34,983 nucleotides of DNA from Lachnospiraceae bacterium (GCA_017440045.1 JAFSIA010000061.1:1-34983); one strand, 5' to 3'; counted from the stretch's first letter, positions 17,873 through 28,036 are shown. A program made the numbers and translations. Notes: generated from the sequence alone by a model not told the origin.

Positions 17873-19069
17873 ATGAAGATTTTAGTTATAAATTGCGGTA
17901 GTTCATCACTTAAGTATCAGCTTTTTGATATGGAGCATGAGACAGTCTTAGCAAAGGGTCTCTGTGAGAGAATAGGAATTGACGGTTCGGCTCTTACACA
18001 TAAGCCAGCAGGCAAAGATTCTTGTGTTGTTGAGAAGGCTATGCCAGATCATAAGGTGGCTGTGCAGATGGTTCTTGATATGCTTGTAGACCCTGTTCAT
18101 GGCGTTATTAGCGATGTAAGCGAGATTACAGCTGTTGGCCACAGAGTAGTTCATGGCGGACAGAAGTATGTTGGCTCTGTTGTAGTTGATGAGAATGTTA
18201 TAAAGGCTATAGATGAGTGCGCAGACTTTGCACCATTGCATAATCCAGCAAACCTTACAGGTATTGAGGCTTGTCAACATGCTATGCCAGGTGTTAAGCA
18301 TGTGGCAGTATTTGACACAGCTTTCCACCAGACTATGCCAGATAAAGCATTTATGTATGCAATACCATATGATTACTATGATAAGTACGGTGTACGTAAG
18401 TATGGTTTCCATGGTACAAGCCATGCGTTTGTATCAAAGAAAGCTATAGAAATGGCTGGTTTAGACAAGGATAATTCAAAAGTTATTGTATGCCATATTG
18501 GAAATGGTGGCTCGTGTTCAGCTGTATTAAACGGAAAATGTGTTGACACAAGTATGGGTCTTACTCCACTTGAAGGTCTTATTATGGGTACAAGAAGTGG
18601 TGATATTGATGCAGGTGTAGTTCAGTATATTGCAAATAAAGAAGGCAAGGACGTAAACGAAGTTCTTAATATTCTCAATAAAAAGTCTGGTCTTTTAGGT
18701 TTAAGTGGTATTTCAAGTGATTTCAGAGATGTTACAAAGGCCTCAAAGGAAGGAAATAATCAGGCGGAGATAGCTTTGGAGGCATTTGCATATAGAGTAG
18801 CTAAGTATGTTGGCTCATATGCTGCTGCAATGAACGGAGTAGATGCTATTGCGTTTACTGCAGGTGTAGGTGAGAATGATGCTCCTATGAGACAGAGAAT
18901 CTGTAAGTATTTTGGTTATCTTGGAATCACAATTGATGCTGATGCCAACGATAAGTTTAGAGGTACAGAGGGTGTTATTTCAACAGCAGACTCTAAGGTA
19001 AAGGTAATGGTTATTCCAACTAACGAGGAGTTAAAGATTGCACAGGAAACATTAGAACTTGTACAGTAA
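17873..19069 (+). CDS. ackA: acetate kinase
   Basis: AckA converts acetyl phosphate and ADP to acetate and ATP, the main substrate-level energy step of many fermenters. The 398-aa protein has NCGSSSLKYQ (7-16), GHRVVHGG with R91, the catalytic Asp D148 in VAVFDTAFHQTMP, GFHGTSH with H180, IGNGGSCSAV, GTRSGDIDAG and FTAGVGEND, all typical of the ASKHA fold. AAAGGATAAT precedes the ATG. It is co-transcribed with pta. No terminator hairpin is evident in the 20 bases after the stop, and a new promoter for yceD begins there. Confidence 0.97.
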   Translation: MKILVINCGSSSLKYQLFDMEHETVLAKGLCERIGIDGSALTHKPAGKDSCVVEKAMPDHKVAVQMVLDMLVDPVHGVISDVSEITAVGHRVVHGGQKYVGSVVVDENVIKAIDECADFAPLHNPANLTGIEACQHAMPGVKHVAVFDTAFHQTMPDKAFMYAIPYDYYDKYGVRKYGFHGTSHAFVSKKAIEMAGLDKDNSKVIVCHIGNGGSCSAVLNGKCVDTSMGLTPLEGLIMGTRSGDIDAGVVQYIANKEGKDVNEVLNILNKKSGLLGLSGISSDFRDVTKASKEGNNQAEIALEAFAYRVAKYVGSYAAAMNGVDAIAFTAGVGENDAPMRQRICKYFGYLGITIDADANDKFRGTEGVISTADSKVKVMVIPTNEELKIAQETLELVQ

Positions 19070-19089
19070 ATATTTTTTGTATATTTTTG

Positions 19090-19118
19090 TTGACAAACAC
19101 ACAACATATGGGTATAAT
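19090..19118 (+). promoter_or_regulatory. consensus sigma-A promoter for yceD-rpmF
   Basis: Perfect TTGACA (19090-19095) and TATAAT (19113-19118) boxes are separated by exactly 17 bases. The predicted start is about 25 bases before yceD. This is one of the strongest-looking promoters in the window, as expected for a ribosomal protein unit. Confidence 0.9.
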
Positions 19119-19147
19119 AGCCAAGGTGCGATTAAAGAGAGGTAATT

Positions 19148-19699
19148 ATGCTTATTGATTTACATCCACTTTTATCCCAAAAGGGTAAAGTAAAACAACT
19201 TGAAACAGAATTGGAGATGGATTCTTTTTCATCAAAAATGGGTACATATCAGATTATTGATAAAAAACCTATGAATTTTGTTTTTACAAATTTAGGAGAT
19301 GGAAACATTTTAGTAGATGCTGATATTGATATCGCTCTTGGTATTCCATGTGACAGATGTTTGGAAGTTGTACGCACACAATTGAAAATTCAGACTTCTA
19401 TAGAAGTCAACTTGAGCGATACGGATGAAGTTGCATTAGGGAAGTATGATTCTGAAGATGACGAGATTCTTGATGAAAATGATTTTGTCAATGGTACAGA
19501 ATTTGATGTAACAAAGTTCGCTTACGGTGAGATTTTAGTGAATTTACCTATGAAGGTTCTTTGCAAAGAAAACTGCAAGGGAATTTGTAATAGATGTGGC
19601 ACAAATCTCAACCATGGAAGTTGTGGTTGTGATACCACAGAATTAGACCCGAGAATGGCGAAAGCTTTAGAGGTCTTTAATAGCTTTAAGGAGGTGTAA
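19148..19699 (+). CDS. yceD: YceD / DUF177 family protein (large-subunit rRNA accumulation)
   Basis: The 183-aa protein belongs to the YceD (DUF177) family, which is needed for normal 23S rRNA accumulation in some bacteria and is nearly always next to rpmF. The signature is in two parts: IPCDRCLEVV (66-75), and a C-terminal Cys-rich block CKENCKGICNRCG (139-151) with C159 and C161 and then DPRMAKAL. The cysteines probably bind zinc. AAAGAGAGG precedes the ATG. rpmF starts three bases after the stop. This is the ylbN-rpmF pair of Bacillus. Confidence 0.93.
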   Translation: MLIDLHPLLSQKGKVKQLETELEMDSFSSKMGTYQIIDKKPMNFVFTNLGDGNILVDADIDIALGIPCDRCLEVVRTQLKIQTSIEVNLSDTDEVALGKYDSEDDEILDENDFVNGTEFDVTKFAYGEILVNLPMKVLCKENCKGICNRCGTNLNHGSCGCDTTELDPRMAKALEVFNSFKEV

Positions 19700-19702
19700 A
19701 CC

Positions 19703-19882
19703 ATGTCTATTTGTCCAAAGAATAAAACTTCAAAAGCAAGAAGAGATAAGAGAAGAGCTAACTGGAAGATGACAGCTCCAAATCTCGTAAAGTGCTCAAA
19801 GTGTGGCGAGTTAATGATGCCTCATAGAGTATGTAAGGCTTGTGGAAGCTACAATAAGAAGGAAATCGTTACTGTTGACTAA
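19703..19882 (+). CDS. rpmF: 50S ribosomal protein L32
   Basis: The 59-aa protein reads MSICPKNKTSKARRDKRRAN..., the conserved KxKTSKxRRDKRRA start of L32. It is followed by a zinc-ribbon with C31, C34, C44 and C47 (CSKCG ... HRVCKACG), then GSYNKKEIV. AAGGAGGTG at the end of yceD serves as the ribosome binding site, so the pair is translationally linked. The length fits the family. It ends in front of a strong terminator. Confidence 0.97.
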   Translation: MSICPKNKTSKARRDKRRANWKMTAPNLVKCSKCGELMMPHRVCKACGSYNKKEIVTVD

Positions 19883-19906
19883 TTAGTATTCGATTAAATA
19901 GGTATT

Positions 19907-19937
19907 AAAGGATTATCGAAAGATAGTCCTTTTTTTC
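19907..19937 (+). terminator. terminator after rpmF
   Basis: AAAGGATTATC (19907-19917) pairs with GATAGTCCTTT (19922-19932), one G-U pair, closing a GAAA tetraloop, followed by a T-run to 19936. It closes the yceD-rpmF unit. Confidence 0.92.
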
Positions 19938-19982
19938 TATATAAAAACAAAATAAAAATCAATAAAAAATCATTTTATATAG

Positions 19983-20011
19983 TTGATTTATATACGTTTA
20001 TCTAGTATAGT
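19983..20011 (+). promoter_or_regulatory. sigma-A promoter for plsX-acpP-rnc-smc-ftsY
   Basis: TTGATT (19983-19988) and TATAGT (20006-20011) are spaced by 17 bases, about 40 bases before plsX and downstream of the rpmF terminator. I looked for a FapR-type operator here and did not find a good match. Confidence 0.65.
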
Positions 20012-20050
20012 ATCCATTGTGAGCCTTACTATATTTAAGCGGAGGTAGAA

Positions 20051-21070
20051 ATGTTAAAGGATAAGACTATCGTAGCAGTTGATGCTATGGGAGGAGACAA
20101 TGCACCTGTTGAAATAATTAAGGGTGCAGTTGATGCGGTTAATGCAAATAATGCCGTAGCAATAAAACTTGTCGGTGTCGAGAGTATAATTAACGAAGAA
20201 CTGGCAAAATATGAATATGACAAAGAAAGAATCACAGTTTTTAATGCCACAGAGGTTATAGCTACAGAGGAGCCACCAGTTAAGGCTATTAAATCAAAGA
20301 AAGATTCATCTATCGTCGTTGCAATGAATATGGTTAAGCATGGCGAGGCGGATGCCTTTGTTTCAGCAGGTAGCACAGGAGCTGTATTAGTCGGTGGACA
20401 GGTGATTGTAGGTAGAATTAAAGGTATTGAAAGACCACCGTTGGCACCATTACTTCCAACAAAGACAGGTCATACATTACTTGTTGACTGTGGTGCAAAT
20501 GTAGATGCGCGTCCAAGTCATCTTGTACAATTTGCTAAAATGGGTTCTTTATATATGGAAAACATTATGGGCATTGAGAGGCCAAGAGTTGCCATTGTAA
20601 ATAATGGTGCAGAGGAAGAGAAGGGTAATGCTCTTGTACATGAGACATTCCCACTTCTTAAGAACTGTCCGGATATTAATTTTATTGGCAGTATTGAGGC
20701 TAGAGAGATTCCAACAGGATATGCAGACGTTATTGTATGTGATGCATTTGTTGGCAATGTAATCTTAAAACTTTATGAAGGTCTTGGAACAACACTTGTA
20801 TCTGAGATTAAGAAGGGGCTTATGAGTTCCTTCAAGAGCAAGATAGGAGCACTTCTTATTAAGCCAACGCTTAAGAAAACACTTAAGAGATTTATGGATG
20901 ATGAACAGGGTGGAGCTCCACTTCTTGGTTTGAATGGTCTTGTTGTTAAGGCACATGGTAGTTCAACTGCAAAGGATATTCAGAATGCAATATACCAGTG
21001 TATTAACTTTAAAGAGCAGCAAATTAATGAAAAGATAAGAGAAAACATTAATTTACAGGAAAGCTTATAA
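20051..21070 (+). CDS. plsX: phosphate acyltransferase PlsX
   Basis: PlsX converts acyl-ACP to acyl phosphate, the first step of phosphatidic acid synthesis through PlsY. The 339-aa protein starts [20 protein letters not shown], the family hallmark. It continues with [49 protein letters not shown] and [19 protein letters not shown], and ends with the lipid-facing helical region and [22 protein letters not shown] precedes the ATG. acpP follows after 32 bases, matching its acyl carrier substrate. Confidence 0.97.
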   Translation: MLKDKTIVAVDAMGGDNAPVEIIKGAVDAVNANNAVAIKLVGVESIINEELAKYEYDKERITVFNATEVIATEEPPVKAIKSKKDSSIVVAMNMVKHGEADAFVSAGSTGAVLVGGQVIVGRIKGIERPPLAPLLPTKTGHTLLVDCGANVDARPSHLVQFAKMGSLYMENIMGIERPRVAIVNNGAEEEKGNALVHETFPLLKNCPDINFIGSIEAREIPTGYADVIVCDAFVGNVILKLYEGLGTTLVSEIKKGLMSSFKSKIGALLIKPTLKKTLKRFMDDEQGGAPLLGLNGLVVKAHGSSTAKDIQNAIYQCINFKEQQINEKIRENINLQESL

Positions 21071-21102
21071 AAATATTTTTATATAAGAAAGGAAGTTTTA
21101 TT

Positions 21103-21333
21103 ATGGAATTCGAAAAGTTACAAAACATTATTGCAGAGGTATTAAATATTGATGCAGAGGAAATTACAATGGAGTCAACATTTGTAGATGATTTAGGAGC
21201 AGACTCTCTTGATGTATTCCAGATTATAATGGGTATTGAAGAAGAATTCGATATCGAAATTCCAAACGAGGAAGCTGAGAAGATTTCAACAGTATCAGAT
21301 GCTGTAGACCAGATTAAGAATGCTTTAAACTAA
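21103..21333 (+). CDS. acpP: acyl carrier protein
   Basis: The 76-aa acidic four-helix protein carries acyl chains on phosphopantetheine attached to S35 in [10 protein letters not shown]. The residues after DSLD ([17 protein letters not shown]) differ from the more common TVELVM but keep the hydrophobic pattern of helix II, as seen in other Clostridia. GAAAGGAAG precedes the ATG. It lies between plsX and rnc and is followed by a perfect hairpin that may reduce read-through. Confidence 0.96.
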   Translation: MEFEKLQNIIAEVLNIDAEEITMESTFVDDLGADSLDVFQIIMGIEEEFDIEIPNEEAEKISTVSDAVDQIKNALN

Positions 21334-21362
21334 TAACAATTAGATTGTAAAGATGTTTTTTT

Positions 21363-21402
21363 AGTAAGAATGGGGTCTGATACCCCATTCTTACTACATT
21401 TT
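21363..21402 (+). terminator. perfect 14-bp hairpin between acpP and rnc
   Basis: AGTAAGAATGGGGT (21363-21376) pairs perfectly with ACCCCATTCTTACT (21382-21395), with a 5-nt loop, followed by ACATTTTT. It probably terminates most acpP transcripts while letting some read into rnc-smc-ftsY, since no promoter is seen before rnc. Confidence 0.85.
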
Positions 21403-21418
21403 TAAAGAAAGGTATATT

Positions 21419-22129
21419 ATGAGAGATATTAAGGAGTTACAAGCAAAAATTGGTTATCAGTTTAAAGATGAATCATTACTTGATCTAGCCTTGACTCATA
21501 GTTCATATTCAAATGATAATAAGCTTGGTAAGCATAAGAATAATGAACGACTTGAATTTTTAGGTGATGCTGTATTGGAGCTTACATCAAGTGAGTTTCT
21601 TTTTTTTGAATATGCATCAAAGCTGGAAGGAGAGCTTACAAGACTTAGAGCCAGCTTGGTTTGTGAACCAACACTTGCAGAGTCTGCCAGAGCATTTAAG
21701 TTAAATGAGTATTTAAGACTAGGTCATGGTGAGGAAAACACAGGGGGAAGATATAGGGATTCAATTATTTCAGATGCCCTGGAAGCACTTATAGGTGCAA
21801 TATATTTGGATGGTGGTTTTGCTAATGCAAAAGAGTTCGTTAAGAAATTTGTTTTAAATGATATAGATAACAAACATCTCTTTTATGATAGCAAGACCAT
21901 ACTTCAGGAGATTGTTCAAAAGAAGTATAAGGAGCGCGTTGAATATGTACTTGTTGGCGAATCCGGACCGGATCATAACAAGTCATTTCAGGTAGAAGCA
22001 GTGTTTAAGAATAGTGTTCTCGGAAGAGGTCAGGGAGGCACAAAGAAGAGAGCAGAGCAGCAGGCTGCTTATGAGGCAATTTTGTCAATTAAAAGAAGTG
22101 AGAAACAGGAAGGTACAAAATGTATTTAA
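21419..22129 (+). CDS. rnc: ribonuclease III
   Basis: RNase III cleaves double-stranded RNA, including rRNA precursors. The 236-aa protein has the signature NERLEFLGDAVLEL with the catalytic Glu/Asp set, a second acidic pair in DALEALIGAIYLDGG, and a C-terminal double-stranded RNA-binding domain (about 160-228, KTILQEIVQKKY ... GGTKKRAEQQAAYEAI). GAAAGG precedes the ATG. The end overlaps smc by 10 bases, the usual coupled rnc-smc arrangement in Firmicutes. Confidence 0.97.
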   Translation: MRDIKELQAKIGYQFKDESLLDLALTHSSYSNDNKLGKHKNNERLEFLGDAVLELTSSEFLFFEYASKLEGELTRLRASLVCEPTLAESARAFKLNEYLRLGHGEENTGGRYRDSIISDALEALIGAIYLDGGFANAKEFVKKFVLNDIDNKHLFYDSKTILQEIVQKKYKERVEYVLVGESGPDHNKSFQVEAVFKNSVLGRGQGGTKKRAEQQAAYEAILSIKRSEKQEGTKCI

Positions 22130-25100
22130 AAAGTATAGAGGTACAGGGATTTAAATCCTTTGCCAATAAGATAAAGTTTGATTTTCATAATGGTATAACA
22201 GGTATTGTAGGACCAAATGGAAGTGGTAAAAGTAATGTTGCCGATGCTGTTAGATGGGTGCTTGGTGAACAGCGTATTAAGCAGCTTCGTGGTGGCAAAA
22301 TGGAGGATGTTATTTTTGCTGGAACAGAGAATAGAAAGCCTCTTGGTTTTGCTTATGTTGCTATCACATTAGACAATTCTGACCATAAATTAGCTATTGA
22401 TTATGAAGAAGTCACAGTGTCCAGAAGATTATTCCGTTCTGGTGAAAGTGAGTATATGATTAATGGCTCTATTTGTCGTTTAAAGGATATTAATGAACTT
22501 TTCTATGATACAGGTATCGGTAAAGAAGGTTATTCTATTATTGGACAGGGACAGATTGATAAGATTTTAAGTGGTAAGCCAGAGGAGAGAAGAGAGCTTT
22601 TTGATGAAGCAGCCGGTATTGTAAAGTTTAAAAGAAGAAAGGCAGAGGCAGTAAAGAAGCTTGACAATGAGAGAGATAACCTTACTAGAGTTATAGATAT
22701 ATTAGCTGAGCTTGAAAGACAGCTTAAGCCATTAGAACGTCAATCAGAGACAGCCAGAAAGTATTTAAAGCTCAAAGAAGAGTTAAAGACATATGATATA
22801 AACATGTTTCTTCTTGAAATTGAGCAGATTCGTACAAATCTTTCCGACATTGAGAAAAAATATGCCATAGCTACAGCTGAATTGCAGGAAAATAAAGAGA
22901 CACTTGATAATATCAAAAACCAGTATGAGGTTTTAGATGGTGTTATTGAGGATATGAATTTACAGCTTGAGGATAAGAAGAATTGTCTCAATCAAACTAA
23001 TATTGCTATGGAAAAGTTTGATGGTGATATTAAGGTTTTAAACGAGCAGATAAATTCAGCAAAGATTAATGATGAACACCTTAAGAATCGTATGGCTTCT
23101 ATATCAGAGGATATTGAGGACCATGAGAAGGAGAAGGAAAGACTCCTTTTGGAGAAAAAGGATATTGATGTCAGTCTCTCAGAGGCTTCAAAGATTCAGA
23201 ATGAGGCAGATGGAAAACTAGCTGAAATTGCGGCAAAGATTAACGAACTCATGGAAGAGATTGAAAAATCTAAATCTGAGATTATTGAGCTTTTAAATGA
23301 AAAATCTGGCGTTATGGCAAAAATGCAGCGTTATGACACTATGCTTGAGCAGATTAATATTCGTAAGGCAGAGCTTAGTCAGAAGCTTTTAAAGTCAAAG
23401 AGCGACACAGAAGAACAGGATAAGATTATCGCAGAGCTTGAAGCAGAGATGAAAAAGGTTAATGATGAGATTATCCAGTATAGTGAGCAAGCTGATAAGT
23501 GCGAAGGTCAGATAAATGATATAAAGAGAGAAAATGCTGACCTTATTAAACAGAGAGAAGAAAAGCAGAGAAGATACCATCAGGTTAATTCCAATCTTGA
23601 AGCATTAAAGAATATGACTGAGAGATATGAGGGATATGGAAATTCTATTAAGAAGATAATGGAGCTTAAAGAGAAGGAAAAAGGTATCGTTGGTGTTGTT
23701 GCTGATATCATAAAGGTAGACAAAAAGTACGAAACAGCCATTGAGACAGCTTTAGGTGGAAATATTCAGAATGTAGTAACAGATACAGAAACTACAGCTA
23801 AGGAGGCAATTGAATATTTAAAGAGAGGCAAGTTTGGTAGAGCGACATTTCTTCCACTTAGCAGTATTGCCAATAAGACAGGCTTTTCTAATGAGCGTGT
23901 CTTAGAGGAAAAGGGTGTTATTGGTTTGGCATGTGACCTTGTTCAGATAAAGAAAGAATGGGAGAACATTGCTAAATATCTTCTTGGAAGAATTGTAGTT
24001 ATAGATACAATTGATAATGCACTTTTGATAGCTAGAAAGTATAATTATACACTTCGTATAGTTACTTTGGAGGGTGAGCTTCTCAATGCAGGTGGTTCTC
24101 TTTCCGGTGGTGCTTTTAAAAACAATTCAAATCTTCTTGGTAGAAGAAGAGAGATAGAGGAATTAGAGAAGGCATTAGTTGAACTTAAAGAAGAAAATCA
24201 GCAGATAAATGAGACTCTTGAAGAGAATGAGAGCAAGTTAAGAGAGGCTAATGAGGAGCTTGAAAAGATTAAGCTTGTATTAAACGAGCAGTATATTTTA
24301 CAAAATACTGTTAAGATGAATATGAATAAGGCTGACGAGAAGAAACAGGAGCTTACAGACAGCTACGAGGACTTCAACAAGGAAAATACTGAGATTGCCA
24401 GCCAGATTACGGATATTAAATCAAGCTATGATACTTTGAGCACAGAGCTTCTTACATTTGATGATAAGAATAAGTTTATAGAACAGCGTATTGCAGACTT
24501 AAATAAGCAGGTTGAGGAGCAAAAACAGCTTGAAATCCTTGAGACAGGAAAAAATCAGGAACTTAAGCTTTCATATGCAGAGCTTAAGCAAAAGCTTGAA
24601 TTCATAAGAGAGAATGTGTCAAGAATTGATGCGGAAAATGAGAAGCTCAATATGGAGCTTAAAGAGATAAGCACCAATGCAGATGATGCAGCATCTTCTG
24701 TTCTTGATAAGATTAAGGAAATAGAATCAATAGAGCAGGCTATGGCTGACGCTAAGAGTCGAAAAGCGATTTTAGAAACGGAAATCGGCAAGCTTTCAGA
24801 GGATAAAGAAGCTCAGACAAGAGAACATAAAGATTACATTACAAGACGTGAAGAGATTTCAACTCATATTAATGAGTTAGATAAGGAAATTTACCGCTTA
24901 AGTAGTCAGAAAGAAAAGCTTGAGGAAGCCAATGAGAAGCAGGTCAACTATATGTGGGATGAATACGAGCTTACATATAGCGTAGCTCTTACAATGAAAA
25001 ACGAGGAGCTCACAAATCTTGCCAGCATAAAGAAAAATATTTCATCTTTAAAAGGTGAAATTAGAGACCTTGGAGATGTAAATGTTAATTCTATAGAGGA

Positions 25101-25704
25101 GTACAAGTCAGTATCTGAAAGATATACATTCTTAAAGACACAGCATGATGATCTTGTTATTGCCGCCGAAAATCTTGAAAAGATTATTGAGGAGCTTGAT
25201 ACTGGTATGAGAAATCAGTTTACTGAGAAGTTTACTGAGATTAGAGTCGAATTTGACAAGGTATTTAAAGAACTTTTCGGAGGTGGAAAGGGTACTATAG
25301 AGCTTAATGAAGATATGGATATCTTAGAGGCTGATATTAGTATTATTTCTCAGCCACCAGGCAAGAAGCTTCAGAATATGATGCAGTTATCCGGTGGAGA
25401 GAAGGCACTGACTGCTATAGCACTTCTCTTTGCAATACAGAATCTTAAGCCTTCCCCATTCTGTCTTTTAGATGAGATTGAGGCGGCACTTGATGATTCT
25501 AACGTTGTTAGATTTGCAGGATATCTACATAAGCTTACTGACCATACACAGTTTATTGTTATTACACATAGACGAGGTACTATGGCTGCGGCTGATAGAC
25601 TTTATGGTATAACAATGCAGGAGAAGGGTGTATCAACACTTGTGTCAGTTAACTTATTAGAGGCAGAATTGGAGAGTGACGAGAAGGCTCGTAACGGAAA
25701 TTAA
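22120..25704 (+). CDS. smc: chromosome partition protein Smc
   Basis: Smc is the ATPase of the condensin-like complex that organises and separates chromosomes. The 1194-aa length is typical. The N-terminal head has Walker [10 protein letters not shown] (31-39) and the Q-loop region. Two long coiled-coil arms (about 170-500 and 670-1020) flank the hinge (about 521-660, [10 protein letters not shown] to GGSLSGGAF). The C-terminal head has the ABC signature LSGGEKA (1090-1096) and Walker [14 protein letters not shown] with the catalytic DE at 1118-1119. It begins inside rnc and is followed 16 bases later by ftsY. scpA and scpB are not in the window. Confidence 0.97.
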   Translation: MYLKSIEVQGFKSFANKIKFDFHNGITGIVGPNGSGKSNVADAVRWVLGEQRIKQLRGGKMEDVIFAGTENRKPLGFAYVAITLDNSDHKLAIDYEEVTVSRRLFRSGESEYMINGSICRLKDINELFYDTGIGKEGYSIIGQGQIDKILSGKPEERRELFDEAAGIVKFKRRKAEAVKKLDNERDNLTRVIDILAELERQLKPLERQSETARKYLKLKEELKTYDINMFLLEIEQIRTNLSDIEKKYAIATAELQENKETLDNIKNQYEVLDGVIEDMNLQLEDKKNCLNQTNIAMEKFDGDIKVLNEQINSAKINDEHLKNRMASISEDIEDHEKEKERLLLEKKDIDVSLSEASKIQNEADGKLAEIAAKINELMEEIEKSKSEIIELLNEKSGVMAKMQRYDTMLEQINIRKAELSQKLLKSKSDTEEQDKIIAELEAEMKKVNDEIIQYSEQADKCEGQINDIKRENADLIKQREEKQRRYHQVNSNLEALKNMTERYEGYGNSIKKIMELKEKEKGIVGVVADIIKVDKKYETAIETALGGNIQNVVTDTETTAKEAIEYLKRGKFGRATFLPLSSIANKTGFSNERVLEEKGVIGLACDLVQIKKEWENIAKYLLGRIVVIDTIDNALLIARKYNYTLRIVTLEGELLNAGGSLSGGAFKNNSNLLGRRREIEELEKALVELKEENQQINETLEENESKLREANEELEKIKLVLNEQYILQNTVKMNMNKADEKKQELTDSYEDFNKENTEIASQITDIKSSYDTLSTELLTFDDKNKFIEQRIADLNKQVEEQKQLEILETGKNQELKLSYAELKQKLEFIRENVSRIDAENEKLNMELKEISTNADDAASSVLDKIKEIESIEQAMADAKSRKAILETEIGKLSEDKEAQTREHKDYITRREEISTHINELDKEIYRLSSQKEKLEEANEKQVNYMWDEYELTYSVALTMKNEELTNLASIKKNISSLKGEIRDLGDVNVNSIEEYKSVSERYTFLKTQHDDLVIAAENLEKIIEELDTGMRNQFTEKFTEIRVEFDKVFKELFGGGKGTIELNEDMDILEADISIISQPPGKKLQNMMQLSGGEKALTAIALLFAIQNLKPSPFCLLDEIEAALDDSNVVRFAGYLHKLTDHTQFIVITHRRGTMAAADRLYGITMQEKGVSTLVSVNLLEAELESDEKARNGN

Positions 25705-25720
25705 GTAGGAAGGTATAAAT

Positions 25721-26647
25721 ATGAGCGAAGAAAAGAAAGGTTTTTTTAGAAGGCTTGTAGAGGGTCTTGGAAAGACAAGAGATAATATTGTATCTGGGTT
25801 TGAAAGTATTTTCTCAGCATTTTCATCAATTGATGATGATTTTTATGAGGAGTTGGAAGAAATACTTATTATGGGTGATATAGGTGTTTCTACAACAAAT
25901 AAAATCATTGATGATTTAAAGGCAAAGGTTAAGGAACAAAAAATTAAGGAGCCTGCAGAATGTAGACAACTTCTTATGGATTCCATAAAGGAGCAGATGA
26001 ATCTTGGCGAAACAGCTTATGATTATGAGAATAAAACAAGTGTACTCCTTGTAATAGGTGTAAATGGAGTAGGAAAGACAACATCTATCGGAAAGCTTGC
26101 AGGTCAGTTTAAGTCACAGGGTAAGAAGGTGGTACTGGCTGCGGCGGATACATTTAGAGCAGCGGCCATAGAGCAGCTTACAGAGTGGGCAAACAGATCA
26201 GGAGCTGACATTATATCAAGTAGAGAGGGTGCGGACCCGGCATCGGTAATTTTTGATGCGGCACAGGCAGCCAAGGCTAGAAAAGCTGATTTGTTAATAT
26301 GTGATACAGCAGGAAGGCTTCACAATAAGAAGAATCTTATGGAGGAGCTAAAAAAGATTAACAGAATACTTGATAAGGAATATCCGGAAGCCTACAGAGA
26401 GAATTTGATTGTGTTAGATGCAACAACAGGACAGAATGCGTTAGTGCAGGCTAAACAGTTTATGGAGGCAGCTGATATTACAGGAATAATTCTTACAAAA
26501 ATGGATGGTACGGCGAAAGGTGGTATTGCAGTGGCAATACAGTCGGAGCTTGGCATACCTGTTAAATATATTGGTGTTGGTGAGCATATTGAGGATTTAC
26601 AAAAGTTTGATTCAGACACGTTTGTAAATGCGTTATTTGAGGTGTAG
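25721..26647 (+). CDS. ftsY: signal recognition particle receptor FtsY
   Basis: FtsY is the membrane-associated GTPase that receives SRP-ribosome complexes for co-translational membrane insertion. The 308-aa protein lacks the long acidic A domain of Enterobacteria; a short N-terminal amphipathic stretch (KKGFFRRLVEGLGKTRDNIV) remains. The NG domain has GVNGVGKTT (113-121), DTFRAAAIEQL, DTAGRLHNKKNLMEELKKI and TKMDGTAKGG. AGGAAGG precedes the ATG. It directly follows smc, and its partner ffh lies about 3 kb downstream in this window. Confidence 0.97.
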   Translation: MSEEKKGFFRRLVEGLGKTRDNIVSGFESIFSAFSSIDDDFYEELEEILIMGDIGVSTTNKIIDDLKAKVKEQKIKEPAECRQLLMDSIKEQMNLGETAYDYENKTSVLLVIGVNGVGKTTSIGKLAGQFKSQGKKVVLAAADTFRAAAIEQLTEWANRSGADIISSREGADPASVIFDAAQAAKARKADLLICDTAGRLHNKKNLMEELKKINRILDKEYPEAYRENLIVLDATTGQNALVQAKQFMEAADITGIILTKMDGTAKGGIAVAIQSELGIPVKYIGVGEHIEDLQKFDSDTFVNALFEV

Positions 26648-26665
26648 CGAAAGGAAGGTACAATT

Positions 26666-27886
26666 ATGATAACAGAATTTTCTCTTGAAAAATTTAAGGA
26701 AGCAGCAAAGATTGTAAAGAATGTTACTGTTCCAACAAATCTTGTTTACAGTGATTATTTTACAAAGACAACAGGAAATAAGGTTTATATAAAGCCTGAG
26801 AATCTCCAGTTTACAGGTGCATATAAGGTGCGTGGTGCTTATTACAAAATAAGCCAGTTAACAGATGAGGAGAGAGCAAAGGGTCTTATTACAGCATCTG
26901 CCGGCAATCATGCTCAGGGTGTTGCAAATGCAGCAAAGCTCTATGGAATAAAGGCTACAATCGTTATGCCTACAGGAACACCTCTTATAAAGGTTAATCG
27001 TACTAAGAGCTATGGCGCAGACGTTGTTTTATATGGAAATGTGTATGATGAGGCTTGTGAGGAAGCATATAGACTTGCAAAAGAGCATGGATATACATTT
27101 GTACATCCGTTTGATGACTTGGAAGTGGCTACAGGACAGGGTTCAGTAGCAATGGAGATATTTGATGAATTGCCAGATGTAGATTGTATATTGGTACCAA
27201 TCGGCGGTGGTGGATTGGCTGCAGGTGTTGCAGCACTTGCAAAGATGGTTAATCCAAAGGTAAGAGTAATCGGTGTAGAGCCAGCAGGTGCAAATTGTAT
27301 GCAGTCTTCAGTGAGAGAAGGCCACGTAGTATCACTTCCTAGTGCTGTTACAATTGCAGATGGTACAGCAGTTAAAACACCGGGAACAATTATTTTCCCA
27401 TATATACAGAAATATGTGGATGAAATTATAACAGTTGAGGATAGCGAGCTTATTGACGCATTTCTTGACATGGTAGAAAATCATAAAATGGTATGCGAGG
27501 GCTCAGGATTGTTAACAATAGCAGCGCTTAAGCATCTTGAATGTTGGGATAAGAATATAGTATCTATTATCTCAGGTGGAAATATGGATATTATCACAAT
27601 GTCTTCAATTTTACAGCACGGACTTATCCAGAGAGGAAGAATATTTACAGTATCAGTTCTTCTTCCAGATAAGCCGGGTCAGCTTGAGAGAGTTGCAAAG
27701 CTAATTGCAGAGCAGCAGGGTAATGTAGTTAAGCTTGAGCATAACCAGTTTGTAAGTATCAACCGTAACGCAGAGGTTGAGCTTAGAATAACACTTGAAG
27801 CCTTCGGTGAAGAGCATAAGCACACAATATGTGCAGTACTTGATAAAGAAGGATATAAGCCTAAGGTTGTAAGAACAACATTATAA
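26666..27886 (+). CDS. ilvA: threonine ammonia-lyase with C-terminal ACT domain
   Basis: This PLP enzyme deaminates threonine to 2-oxobutanoate, the entry to isoleucine synthesis or threonine fermentation. The 406-aa protein has the PLP lysine K54 in FTGAYKVRGA, SAGNHAQGVANAA (78-90), the phosphate-binding GGGG loop (180-183) and one ACT domain (about 328-404, FTVSVLLPDKPGQLERVAKL). The single ACT domain and length match the TdcB-like threonine dehydratases of Firmicutes rather than long IlvA with two ACT-like units. GAAAGGAAGG precedes the ATG, 18 bases after ftsY, so it can ride on that operon. It ends at an inverted repeat that also carries a promoter. Confidence 0.9.
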   Translation: MITEFSLEKFKEAAKIVKNVTVPTNLVYSDYFTKTTGNKVYIKPENLQFTGAYKVRGAYYKISQLTDEERAKGLITASAGNHAQGVANAAKLYGIKATIVMPTGTPLIKVNRTKSYGADVVLYGNVYDEACEEAYRLAKEHGYTFVHPFDDLEVATGQGSVAMEIFDELPDVDCILVPIGGGGLAAGVAALAKMVNPKVRVIGVEPAGANCMQSSVREGHVVSLPSAVTIADGTAVKTPGTIIFPYIQKYVDEIITVEDSELIDAFLDMVENHKMVCEGSGLLTIAALKHLECWDKNIVSIISGGNMDIITMSSILQHGLIQRGRIFTVSVLLPDKPGQLERVAKLIAEQQGNVVKLEHNQFVSINRNAEVELRITLEAFGEEHKHTICAVLDKEGYKPKVVRTTL

Positions 27887-27893
27887 AAAGAAT

Positions 27894-27945
27894 ATATCGC
27901 AATATTAAGTAGTTGACAAAACTAAAATATTGCGATATTATTTTT
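27894..27945 (+). terminator. inverted repeat after ilvA: terminator and/or operator
   Basis: ATATCGCAATATT (27894-27906) is a perfect inverted repeat of AATATTGCGATAT (27926-27938), with a 19-nt loop, followed by TATTTTTAAG. It can form a terminator for ilvA but also frames a promoter. Confidence 0.7.
27913..27941 (+). promoter_or_regulatory. sigma-A promoter nested in the inverted repeat, for the aldolase gene
   Basis: TTGACA (27913-27918) lies in the loop, and TATTAT (27936-27941), 17 bases on, overlaps the right arm of the repeat. The predicted transcript leader is about 90 bases and includes a small hairpin, TTAAAGTG/CACTTTAA (27965-27983). Confidence 0.75.
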
Positions 27946-28036
27946 AAGTCAGTAGTTTAATGGTTTAAAGTGTTGCACTTTAACGCGAAAGAGAATACAT
28001 GGATTGCTGATAATTTAAAAGTTGGAGGAAAGAAGT

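Noticed and set aside
17948-18424. Minus-strand open frame of 158 codons within ackA
   Set aside because: It is an antisense shadow of a fully conserved enzyme, with odd His/Cys/Tyr-rich composition and no start signal.
19960-20050. FapR-type operator upstream of plsX
   Set aside because: The AT-rich palindromic bits here do not match the TTAGTACC-type core in sequence or spacing.
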